A stretch of DNA of 14,422 nt from the NCBI GenBank assembly GCA_934409175.1, contig CAKRVX010000050.1:1-14422 (forward strand), read 5' to 3'. Shown in pieces: positions 6,542-12,916 of the stretch. Position numbers and translations under genes: made by a program. Source of the stretch: an uncultured Blautia sp. GTDB lineage: Bacteria > Bacillota > Clostridia > Lachnospirales > Lachnospiraceae. The notes beneath the pieces were generated by a model that was not told the origin of the DNA, did not search any database, and saw only the letters and a program-made list of their open reading frames with translations. How positions within the stretch are numbered: the stretch's first letter is position 1; each line of letters opens with the position of its first letter.

Positions 6542-7440
6542 TCATACCTGGCACTTATTCGTCAATCCGACAAAGATCCACAGCCTCTGTACCAGAAAAC
6601 TCACCAGAAAAAGAGTAATCTCCGTCAGTATTTTCGCATAAAACACATCCAGTCCTGTCAAAACTGTATATATACTAAGAAAGATATTGTTAAATACAAG
6701 AACGCTTCCTGCCAGAATACAGTATTTCCATGCAGTGCAGACTGAAGGTTTCTGACGAAATACCAGTCTGGTGTTAAGAAGATAATTATAAGTTCCGCTA
6801 AGCATACGCGCCGCAATATTTGCTGCGAGTATTTTCTCAGATCCTGTTCCCAGAAAAAATACCATGATACCAAACAGACAGTAATCCAGACAGAAACTGG
6901 ACAAGGAAGCAAGTACAAATTTAAACAGTTGTCCGTATATCCTGACAGAATCCCGCACTGTGCGGAAATGGGATGTGCTGTTCTGCGTATCTTTATAAAT
7001 AGTCCGGATCCGGATTTCCTTCACCGGAACTTTTTCCTTTGCGCACTGATATAATACGGCAGTTTCATACTCATAGCGTTCACCTGGAATTTCCAGAAAC
7101 TGATCTGCCAGTTCTGTAGAAAACGCCCGAAGCCCGGATTGTGTGTCCGAAACATACAAACCGCTCAGCAGATGAAACATGGTTCTGGTAATCGTATTTC
7201 CTACCCTGGAACGAAAAGGCATCTTTTTTCCTACCTGACGTACTCCAAGTATCAGAGCTTCTCTGTTCTCACCTGCTTTATATAAAAGCTTCTTCATATC
7301 TGTCGGCAGATGCTGTCCATCGCCGTCCATGATTCCCACTACATCATAATTCAGATGATTTTCCTTTATATATCTCAGGCCGGTTTTTATGGCAACACCT
7401 CTTCCGGTTCATATACCGGTATGATCACAATTCCATTCAT
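6542..7440 (-). pseudogene. GT2-GtrA bifunctional glycosyltransferase with deleted N-terminal part
   Basis: The start ATG at 7440 overlaps the PAP2 stop as ATGA and gives MNGIVIIPVYEPE, the normal opening of a GT2 domain. Within a few codons the frame ends at TAA, and the gene resumes in another frame as RGVAIKTGLRYIKENH and the nucleotide-sugar/metal motif DGDGQHLP. About 50-60 codons, including the usual VVNDGS segment, are missing near 7404-7412. The rest is complete: LSGLYVSDTQSGLRAF, then a C-terminal GtrA domain with four membrane helices (QLFKFVLASLSSFCLDYCLF to QRLWIF). Intact relatives transfer sugars to a polyprenyl-phosphate lipid. Last member of the PAP2 operon before TspO. Dead by frameshift. 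Confidence 0.87.
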
Positions 7441-7988
7441 CTGGCCCTCCACTTACGGAAAAGTCCTGATTTCTGAGTCAGATAATATGCCAGAGTACTG
7501 GTAAAAAAAGCTACGAGAAATCCTCCCAGTACGTCCCCCGGATAATGAACTCCCAGATAAAGTCTGGAGAACGCTACCATTGCCGCCAGAACTACTGCCG
7601 GAATCCCATATCTGCGGGGCAGCATCCTGAACATGACTAATGCTACAGCAAATGATGCACAGGTGTGTCCTGACGGAAAAGAATAATCTGTAGGTCTGGT
7701 GATCAGAGGAATGATCGTGTCATATGCGTCAAAAGGTCTGGGACGTGCTACAATATTTTTCAGTGCCACATTTGTAACAAGAAAACCCATAGCCAGAGAC
7801 AGTAATGCTGTAACACCTGTATTTCTGGTTTTCGCCAGGCACAGCAGTCCTACTCCCAGTACGATCCAGAACCATCCTCCATTTCCCAGAAAAGTTACAA
7901 CTTTCCAGAAAGGTGTCAGTGCATCTATCCTCAGATGTTGTTGTATCCATAGTAAAATACTTATATCCAATTGCTGTAGTGTATTCAT
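7437..7988 (-). CDS. PAP2 superfamily phosphatase (membrane lipid phosphatase)
   Basis: A 183-residue integral membrane phosphatase with all three PAP2 catalytic motifs: K77-x6-R84-P85 (KNIVARPRP), PSGH at 105-108, and SR-x5-H-x3-D (S141 to D152, SRLYLGVHYPGD). The active site faces the outer leaflet in this family. Substrates are phosphatidic acid or undecaprenyl pyrophosphate; which one cannot be told. It overlaps the 66-residue protein upstream (ATGA at 7985-7988) and the GT2-GtrA remnant downstream (ATGA at 7437-7440), so the three are translationally coupled. Pairing with a polyprenyl-phosphate glycosyltransferase fits a role in lipid-carrier recycling or cell-surface decoration, as inference. 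Intact. Confidence 0.9.
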   Translation of the reverse strand: MNTLQQLDISILLWIQQHLRIDALTPFWKVVTFLGNGGWFWIVLGVGLLCLAKTRNTGVTALLSLAMGFLVTNVALKNIVARPRPFDAYDTIIPLITRPTDYSFPSGHTCASFAVALVMFRMLPRRYGIPAVVLAAMVAFSRLYLGVHYPGDVLGGFLVAFFTSTLAYYLTQKSGLFRKWRAR

Positions 7989-8185
7989 AAAATTTCACCT
8001 ACCATATCTTTTGTCATTACTTTCTCTGAAAGTTGTTTCATAAAATGTCTGTAAATCTCACCCCACAGACATCTCTTCACGGGACTATTCACATCATATG
8101 ACTGTAATTCCAAATGTTCTCTGTAATCCGCAAGCAGACCAATGGTATGTTCTGAAAAAATACGGATATTTACATTTATTCCCAT
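7985..8185 (-). CDS. Unrecognised 66-residue protein coupled to PAP2
   Basis: I do not recognise this protein. It is soluble, with no membrane segment or signal peptide: MGINVNIRIFSEHTIGLL, a central SYDVNSPVKRCLWGEIYRHF and a helical C-terminus. Translation is well supported: AAGGAGG lies 7 nt before the ATG, and its TGA overlaps the PAP2 ATG. It has one Cys and one Trp next to each other in KRCLWGE. Since several neighbours carry internal deletions, this could be a shortened remnant of a longer protein, but I see no direct sign of that. The operon position suggests a link to membrane-lipid or surface-sugar metabolism. Confidence 0.65.
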   Translation of the reverse strand: MGINVNIRIFSEHTIGLLADYREHLELQSYDVNSPVKRCLWGEIYRHFMKQLSEKVMTKDMVGEIL

Positions 8186-8215
8186 ATAATTTCCTCCTTA
8201 TCTCTTTCACTGATA

Positions 8216-8446
8216 TCAGGTTTCTCTGTTATTTTTTCTTCTGCCTGCTGCTTTTGCTGAATAAAGATATTCCAGAACCGTATACAGAAATACAGAAACA
8301 TACAGAATATATGCTGCAAATATCCCATGTCCCGTAAAGTCCATATAAGGATTATACCAGTCAAGAATTTTCAATACAATACAAACTATACTACATATCA
8401 CACATACATTTAACAGAACTCCTTTTATGATACTTACTGCTCTCAT
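8216..8446 (-). CDS. Small two-helix membrane protein, hypothetical
   Basis: A 76-residue protein with two hydrophobic helices (about residues 5-27 and 38-60) separated by WYNPYMDFTGHG, and a basic C-terminal tail (KAAGRRKNNRE), which suggests a hairpin with both ends in the cytoplasm. ATG at 8446 is chosen because AAGGAGACAGG sits just upstream; an in-frame start at 8491 has no comparable site. First visible gene of the operon with the 66-residue protein (30 bp downstream), PAP2 and the glycosyltransferase remnant. I know of no function. Confidence 0.6.
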   Translation of the reverse strand: MRAVSIIKGVLLNVCVICSIVCIVLKILDWYNPYMDFTGHGIFAAYILYVSVFLYTVLEYLYSAKAAGRRKNNRET

Positions 8447-8491
8447 AAACCTGTCTCCTTTTTTACAGTATCTCTTTTTCATAGTGCACAC

Positions 8492-8569
8492 TCAGAATAT
8501 GAAAATGCCGTCAGCAACTTCATGATCCGGTCTGTACGGATGATTTACAATCTGTTCTTCTTTAGTCAT
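8492..8569 (-). other. 25-codon open stretch at the transposase deletion edge
   Basis: Directly after the transposase breakpoint, ATG at 8569 opens a short frame ending in NHPYRPDHEVADGIFIF and TGA. There is no ribosome binding site. It may be the stub of a gene that once flanked the insertion sequence, or chance. I do not recognise it. Confidence 0.2.
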
Positions 8570-9572
8570 AAAGGATACTTTCTGCCAGGGCATTTCCTTT
8601 TCCACGGTACAGATATCTCCGAAAGTTCATGTCTTCTTTCACATCAGCAAAAGGACCTTCCGCCTGAATACTGCGGCTCATCCGGAGCATGGTCCCATAC
8701 TCACTCGTGATCCGTTCCAGATCTTCTGCACGCTTCTGGCTCATCGTCTTTGAGACCATCAACACTTTATTACGTTTTTCCATAGGCGTTTTGCAGTTGT
8801 TCCCTTTAATACATTCTGTTTTATAAGGACAGCCAGTACAGTCTGAACATCTGTAATAAGTTTTTATACTGACATATCCACTCGTCGTTTTACTTCTCCG
8901 TTCATTTGTGACAGTCAGTTCTCTTCCATTCCAGCAGATGTAACTGTCCCTGTCCGCATGATACTCCATATTTTCCCTTCTGCTAATGTCCTTTTTGTAT
9001 TTTCGCGTCTTTGAGATCTCATAGTTCTGTGGCTTTATGTAGGCAGTCTGTCCGTTGCTTTCAATGAAAAGATAGTTTTCTTCACTTTCATACCCGGGAT
9101 CTGTTTTGGAATAACTGTTTCTGTCCCCAAGCGTATACAGTTTTTTCGTATATTCCTTTAGTTTCTCCAGATACCGTTCCAGTTGTTCCAGAGATTTCTG
9201 TAACTGTGTTTTTCTCCGGCCGGTTCCATGTATAAACACGATTCCTTCCTGTACTTTGATACGGCACAATTGCTTTTTTAACCGCTTTAAGGTGTGTATG
9301 GATATCCTCTCATGATATACTGTTTTCATTCCGTAGAGTTCTTCACATTCAGACACAAAAGAAGACAGTTTCGTGTATAACCGAGCCTGATTTTTTCTGA
9401 TCCTGCCGTAAGTTTTATACAGTTCAGAAAGGTCCATTTTCTCCACAAAGGCACTTACCAGACGAACCGGATCATCAGATGGAATAGAAATCTCTAAATC
9501 CAGCGGAAATTTGATTTGATAATACAGAGAAAATGAGGTATAATCTTTCTGTATTATTTTGTTTAGTAGCAT
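8562..9572 (-). pseudogene. IS1182-family transposase with two internal deletions
   Basis: The start LLNKIIQKDYTSFS, then PSDDPVRLVSAFVEKMDLSELY, is the classic IS1182 N-terminus. Near 9383 YGRIRKNQA jumps to RLYTKLSSFVSECEELYG, losing about 100 residues or more, including the FIDGTK motif with the first catalytic Asp. Near 9095 NSYSKTDP jumps to GYESEENYLFIE, losing the DATFMRMKED to TADA stretch with the second Asp. The Cys-rich part (CSDCTGCPYKTECIKGNNC) and the QAEGPFADVKEDMNFRRYL region with the third acidic residue remain. The protein stops after LAESIL, lacking about 35 C-terminal residues. Both deletions are in frame, so it is one open frame but catalytically dead. ATG at 9572 is used; a TTG at 9590 would lie inside the promoter. 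Confidence 0.93.
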
Positions 9573-9578
9573 AAACTG

Positions 9579-9623
9579 ATTATACCACAAGCGCCGGCTT
9601 TTCGAAGTCCGGCGTTTTGTGGT
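9579..9623 (-). promoter_or_regulatory. IS promoter embedded in a UUCG-capped hairpin
   Basis: Minus-strand TATAAT (9584-9579) with a TGG extension lies 16 bp from TTCGAA (9606-9601). The same DNA folds into a long stem: ACCACAA (9584-9590) with TTGTGGT (9617-9623), CGCCGG (9592-9597) with CCGGCG (9609-9614), and CTT/AAG closing a TTCG loop. A hairpin here could block read-through into the transposase from outside, a known IS strategy. The -10 is only 6 bp from the ATG, implying a leaderless or nearly leaderless message if it is used. Confidence 0.55.
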
Positions 9624-9633
9624 GGATATAAAA

Positions 9634-9657
9634 TGAGCTACCGCACGTTAGTGCGGC
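9634..9657. other. GC-rich 10-bp hairpin next to the IS remnant
   Basis: GCTACCGCAC (9634-9643) and GTGCGGCAGC (9648-9657) form a 10-bp stem with one mismatch and a GTTA loop. No strong T-run follows on either strand. It may be a second terminator-like stop behind DegV or the outer end of the insertion sequence. Confidence 0.45.
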
Positions 9658-9664
9658 AGCCCCA

Positions 9665-9692
9665 TAAAAAAGCAGAGGATCTCTCCCCTGCT
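9665..9692 (-). terminator. Intrinsic terminator of the DegV gene
   Basis: Minus strand: AGCAGGGGA, a short loop, then TCCTCTGCT followed by TTTTTTA. It starts 19 bp after the DegV stop codon. Confidence 0.85.
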
Positions 9693-9710
9693 TTCTCTCA
9701 TCTTTATAAA

Positions 9711-10580
9711 TTATCTGGTAGTTCCCCAGAAAATCAATGCAATCATACCAGGTCCCGTATGTGCTCCGATAACAGGCCCGATATCCGCAATGCGTACTTC
9801 TGCATCCGGATACTTGGCAAGCACAGTTTCCTTTAATTCCAGCGCTGTCTCCATACTGTCTCCATGTCCTATCACTACCAGCTTTCCAAGTTCCGGCAGC
9901 CATCCCTCTTCCATCTTGGACATCTGAAGTTTAAAAGCTTTTTTACGTCCTCTGGGTTTATCCATAACTTTCAGTGTTCCATCCTCTGCCACATGAAGCA
10001 ACGGTTTGATATTCAAAACGGTTCCAATAGCAGCAGATGCTGCGGAAATACGGCCGCCATGACGGAGATGATCCAGCATATCCACCGTAAACCAGTGGCA
10101 TACCTGCAGTCTGTGATCCTCTGTCCATTTCTGCAGTTCCTCCATGGACATTCCCTCTTTCTGCATGCGCAGTGCTTCACGAACAATAAATCCCTCTCCT
10201 ACAGAGGCACATAAGGTATCCACACAGATGATCTTTCTCTCAGGATACTTCTCCTTCAGATCTGTAATGGTCATATTTGCAGTATTATATGTACCGGATA
10301 ACCCGGATGTAAAACATAAATAAAAGATATCCTGTCCTGCTTTCAATACAGGCTCAAAATGATCATAATAAGCCTGAGGATTAATCTGGGAAGTGGAAGC
10401 GAATTTTCCAGCCCTCTGCATCTCATAAAACTGCTTTACAGTAAGATTTCCTCCCGGTCCGAACAGAAAATGTTCTTCTCCGACCTCAACCTGCATAGGA
10501 ATGATCTCCAGTTTCGGATAACCCTGCAGCATTTCTTCACTGATATCTGCCGTTGCATCTGTAAAAATCTGATATTCCAT
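9711..10580 (-). CDS. DegV family fatty-acid-binding protein
   Basis: A 289-residue DegV protein. Family features: YQIFTDATADIS at the N-terminus, FASTSQINP (about 80-88), the lipid-head-group loop FTSGLSGTYNTA (about 107-118), VDTLCASVGEGF, LDHLRHGGRIS (about 172-182) and IKPLLHVAEDG. DegV/FakB proteins bind a fatty acid in a closed pocket and, in FakAB systems, present it to the kinase FakA for phosphorylation. No FakA is in view, so this is family knowledge. ATG at 10580 is preferred: GGAAAG lies 5 nt upstream, while ATG at 10604 has no site. It has its own promoter and terminator and looks intact. Confidence 0.9.
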   Translation of the reverse strand: MEYQIFTDATADISEEMLQGYPKLEIIPMQVEVGEEHFLFGPGGNLTVKQFYEMQRAGKFASTSQINPQAYYDHFEPVLKAGQDIFYLCFTSGLSGTYNTANMTITDLKEKYPERKIICVDTLCASVGEGFIVREALRMQKEGMSMEELQKWTEDHRLQVCHWFTVDMLDHLRHGGRISAASAAIGTVLNIKPLLHVAEDGTLKVMDKPRGRKKAFKLQMSKMEEGWLPELGKLVVIGHGDSMETALELKETVLAKYPDAEVRIADIGPVIGAHTGPGMIALIFWGTTR

Positions 10581-10627
10581 AAGCACTTTCCAAGTTCCTT
10601 TCATATTTAATCATTGGCGTTGATTTC

Positions 10628-10633
10628 AGTATA
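10628..10633 (-). promoter_or_regulatory. Probable -10 of the DegV promoter
   Basis: Minus-strand TATACT preceded by TGG (extended -10), about 50 bp before the DegV start. No convincing -35 is seen. A small inverted repeat, GGAAT-ctgt-ATTCC (10639-10652), lies just upstream and could be an operator. Confidence 0.45.
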
Positions 10634-10734
10634 CCATAGGAATCTGTATTCCGGGGAGTTTTTTTCGTACTTTCTTTATTTTTTCATATTTTCCGCTTTT
10701 TAAAGATTCTGGTTCCACATATTGTGATAAAAAT

Positions 10735-10763
10735 TTGACATTATCTGGAATTTGTGATACGGT
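10735..10763 (+). promoter_or_regulatory. Promoter of the DUF6465 gene
   Basis: Perfect -35 TTGACA (10735-10740), 17-bp spacer, then TACGGT (10758-10763) preceded by TGA, an extended -10 with a weak hexamer. Transcription would begin near 10770, leaving a leader of about 35 nt. Confidence 0.6.
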
Positions 10764-10805
10764 GAATAGGAAATTGGTAAACCAGCCAGGTGGAGGAAAA
10801 TTATT

Positions 10806-11261
10806 ATGAGAAAAAAATCAACTTCAAGAACAAACACCAAATCTACAGTAAAGACAACTGAAGCAATTAAAGAAGCTACAACAAAGGCTACTGAAACAGT
10901 AAAAGAAACAGTAGAAAAAACTATCGCAAAAGCTCCGGAAGTAATCGAAGAGGCCAAGGAAGCTGCTGCAGATATCGCTAAATCCCCAGTTGTAGAAGAA
11001 GCAAAAGCAACTGTAAAAAAAGCAGTAAAAGAAGTGACTAAAACAATCGAGACAAAAAAATTCGTAGAAACAACTATCGAATTACCTGGTTTTGCAGTTA
11101 GCATGAGCTCCATCGAGGAAGCCATCAAAAAAGACATCGAAGCAAAAAAGATCTCTGGAAAAGAAATCAGCGTATATGTAAATGTAGAGCAGAAAGCTGC
11201 TTACTATACAGTAGACGGACAGGGAGCTGATGATTACAAGGTTGATCTGAATACATTATAA
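10806..11261 (+). CDS. DUF6465 family protein with a Lys/Ala/Glu-rich N-terminal half
   Basis: A 151-residue protein. The first 85 residues are low-complexity Lys, Ala, Thr and Glu (TTKATETVKETVEKTIAKAP and similar), likely helical or disordered, reminiscent of histone H1-like tails. Residues 86-151 form the compact DUF6465 domain, with SSIEEAIKKDIEAKK and the end ISVYVNVEQKAAYYTVDGQG followed by DDYKVDL. The family is common in Lachnospiraceae and has no established function. Nucleic-acid or polyanion binding is only a guess from composition, and the many Glu residues argue against simple DNA coating. GGAGG lies 9 nt before ATG. Monocistronic, with its own promoter and a strong terminator. 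Intact. Confidence 0.8.
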   Translation: MRKKSTSRTNTKSTVKTTEAIKEATTKATETVKETVEKTIAKAPEVIEEAKEAAADIAKSPVVEEAKATVKKAVKEVTKTIETKKFVETTIELPGFAVSMSSIEEAIKKDIEAKKISGKEISVYVNVEQKAAYYTVDGQGADDYKVDLNTL

Positions 11262-11287
11262 TTACTGATACACGCAATTCCCCAGGG

Positions 11288-11326
11288 CGTTATATCTGCT
11301 TTTCACCAGATATAACGTCTTTTTTG
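11288..11326 (+). terminator. Intrinsic terminator of the DUF6465 gene
   Basis: CGTTATATCTG (11288-11298) pairs perfectly with CAGATATAACG (11307-11317) across an 8-nt loop, followed by a T-run (11320-11325). Confidence 0.9.
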
Positions 11327-11470
11327 TCTTCAAAGTCAGAATATAGAAGTTATTTGTCAAAATATGTGTAGCTTTTGTTCCGGAAAATATATATCATGAA
11401 GTTATCAGAACTGCCGCAGTCATCATTTTCTGACATGGCATTCTGAAAATATATGTTTTGGGAGAATGTA

Positions 11471-12859
11471 ATGAAAAAAAATGTTTTAACAGGGAAGGAT
11501 GATTTTTATCCACAGATCTTAAAGCTGGCAGTTCCCATCATCATTCAGAATCTCCTGAGTGCAGCTGTAAACTCTGCTGATGTGATCATGCTTAACTATG
11601 TGGGGCAGTCTTCTATTTCTGCTGTTTCCCTGGCGGCTAACTATTCCAATGTCCTGTTTATGGTATATTATGGACTTGGCACCGGAGCATCCCTGCTGTG
11701 TTCCCAGTATTACGGAAAAAAGGATCTGAATGCTATCCATGCAGTAGAGGGAATTGCCCTCCGCTTCTCTCTGGTTATCTCTGCATTGGTGGCACTGGTA
11801 GCATTTACCATGCCGCAATATATGATGCAGCTTTTTACCAGGGATTCTGAACTGATACGGATCGGATCCTCTTACCTGCGTATCATGGGCATCACCTACA
11901 TCTGCTGGGGAATCAGTGAAATTTATCTTTCCATTCTCAGAAGTATTGGCCGTGTGACCATCAGTATGGCTCTGAATATGCTGGCATTTATCCTGAACAT
12001 CTTTTTAAATGCCACTTTTATCTTCGGCCTGTTCGGCATGCCGAAGCTTGGCGCCACAGGTGTTGCCATCGCAACTGCCACTTCCCGTGTGATCCAGTTA
12101 ACCGCTTGCGTGATCGTGTCATTTCTGAGTAAAAATGTAAAGCTGAATCCTGCCTATATGTTTATCCACAGCAAGCTTCTGTTCCATGATTTTCTCAGAC
12201 TGTCACTTCCCGCACTGGGTAATGACCTTTCCTGGAGTGTGGCTTTTTCCATGTATTCCGTAATCTTAGGGCACCTTGGAACAGATGCAGTAGCTGCCAA
12301 TTCTCTGGTGGTAGTGGTACGTAATATCGGATCCGTATTCTGCTTTGCCATTGCCAGCGCAGGAACAATCCTGTTAGGTAAGATCATGGGACAGGGAGAT
12401 CTGGATAAATCAAAGGTTTATGCTTCCCGTATGCTGAAGCTTACTGTAATCGCAGGCGCCATCGGAGGTGTGATCGTCCTTGCCATCACACCATTTGTAA
12501 TGAAGTTTGCGTCTCTGAATGATACTGCCATGCATTATCTGAAGTATATGCTTCTGATCAACACTTATTATATTATGGGATCAGCAGTAAACACCGCCCT
12601 GATCGCCGGAGTCTTCCGCGCTGGCGGCGACACGAAATTCGGACTGATCTGCGATACCATTGATATGTGGGTCTATGCAGTTCCTCTTGGATTTTTTGCG
12701 GCTTTTGTGTTGAAGCTTCCTGTTCTGTGGGTATATTTTCTGCTCTGCACCGATGAATTCGTCAAATGGCCCTGGGTATTTCATCATTACCGCCAAGGTA
12801 AATGGGCACAGAATATCACCAGAGATAATTTATTCGAGGAAAAAACTGAACAGGCATAA
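11471..12859 (+). CDS. MATE family efflux transporter
   Basis: A 462-residue multidrug/toxin extrusion protein with 12 membrane helices in two related halves. Typical features: ILKLAVPIIIQNLLSAAVNSADVIMLNYVG in the first helices, YYGLGTGASLLCSQYYGK, GITYICWGISEIYLSILRSIG, LGATGVAIATATSRV, and in the second half LRLSLPALGNDLSWSV and NTALIAGVFRAGGDTKFGL. The family exports cationic or other compounds using Na+ or H+ gradients; substrate and ion are not deducible here. ATG at 11471 is chosen because GGGAG lies 6 nt upstream; ATG at 11453 adds six poor residues and has no such site. Single-gene unit. No promoter could be fixed with confidence in 11327-11470. Intact. Confidence 0.92.
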   Translation: MKKNVLTGKDDFYPQILKLAVPIIIQNLLSAAVNSADVIMLNYVGQSSISAVSLAANYSNVLFMVYYGLGTGASLLCSQYYGKKDLNAIHAVEGIALRFSLVISALVALVAFTMPQYMMQLFTRDSELIRIGSSYLRIMGITYICWGISEIYLSILRSIGRVTISMALNMLAFILNIFLNATFIFGLFGMPKLGATGVAIATATSRVIQLTACVIVSFLSKNVKLNPAYMFIHSKLLFHDFLRLSLPALGNDLSWSVAFSMYSVILGHLGTDAVAANSLVVVVRNIGSVFCFAIASAGTILLGKIMGQGDLDKSKVYASRMLKLTVIAGAIGGVIVLAITPFVMKFASLNDTAMHYLKYMLLINTYYIMGSAVNTALIAGVFRAGGDTKFGLICDTIDMWVYAVPLGFFAAFVLKLPVLWVYFLLCTDEFVKWPWVFHHYRQGKWAQNITRDNLFEEKTEQA

Positions 12860-12865
12860 TAGAAT

Positions 12866-12916
12866 CGGGGCAGTTTGCTGATCATTTATCAGAGACTGTC
12901 CCGTTCTTATTTTTAT
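12866..12916 (+). terminator. Hairpin terminator between MATE and the ABC permease
   Basis: CGGGGCAGT...CTGAT pairs imperfectly with ATCAG...CTGTCCCG (12866-12903), followed on the plus strand by TTCTTATTTTTATTT. It ends the MATE transcript and probably also halts the convergent ABC permease message, although the minus-strand T-run is weaker. Confidence 0.75.

Larger units (their letters stand above)
8562..9623 (-). mobile_element. Remnant of an IS1182-family insertion sequence
   Basis: This covers the upstream hairpin/promoter and the transposase remnant. The 3' part of the transposase and the distal IS end are missing, so no pair of terminal inverted repeats and no target duplication can be given. 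It separates the DegV gene from the PAP2 operon. Confidence 0.8.

Noticed and set aside
9634..9657. Hairpin as an attachment site or CRISPR-like repeat
   Set aside because: It occurs once, with no spacer series, integrase or cas gene. A terminator or IS-end role is simpler.
9580..9903. 107-codon minus-strand frame across the DegV end and the hairpins
   Set aside because: It lies out of frame inside the DegV gene and runs through its terminator. Its composition is unlike a protein.
11425..11450. Inverted repeat ATTTTC...GAAAAT before the MATE gene as a MarR/TetR-type operator
   Set aside because: Six-base AT-rich arms 14 bp apart are expected by chance, and no regulator gene is adjacent.
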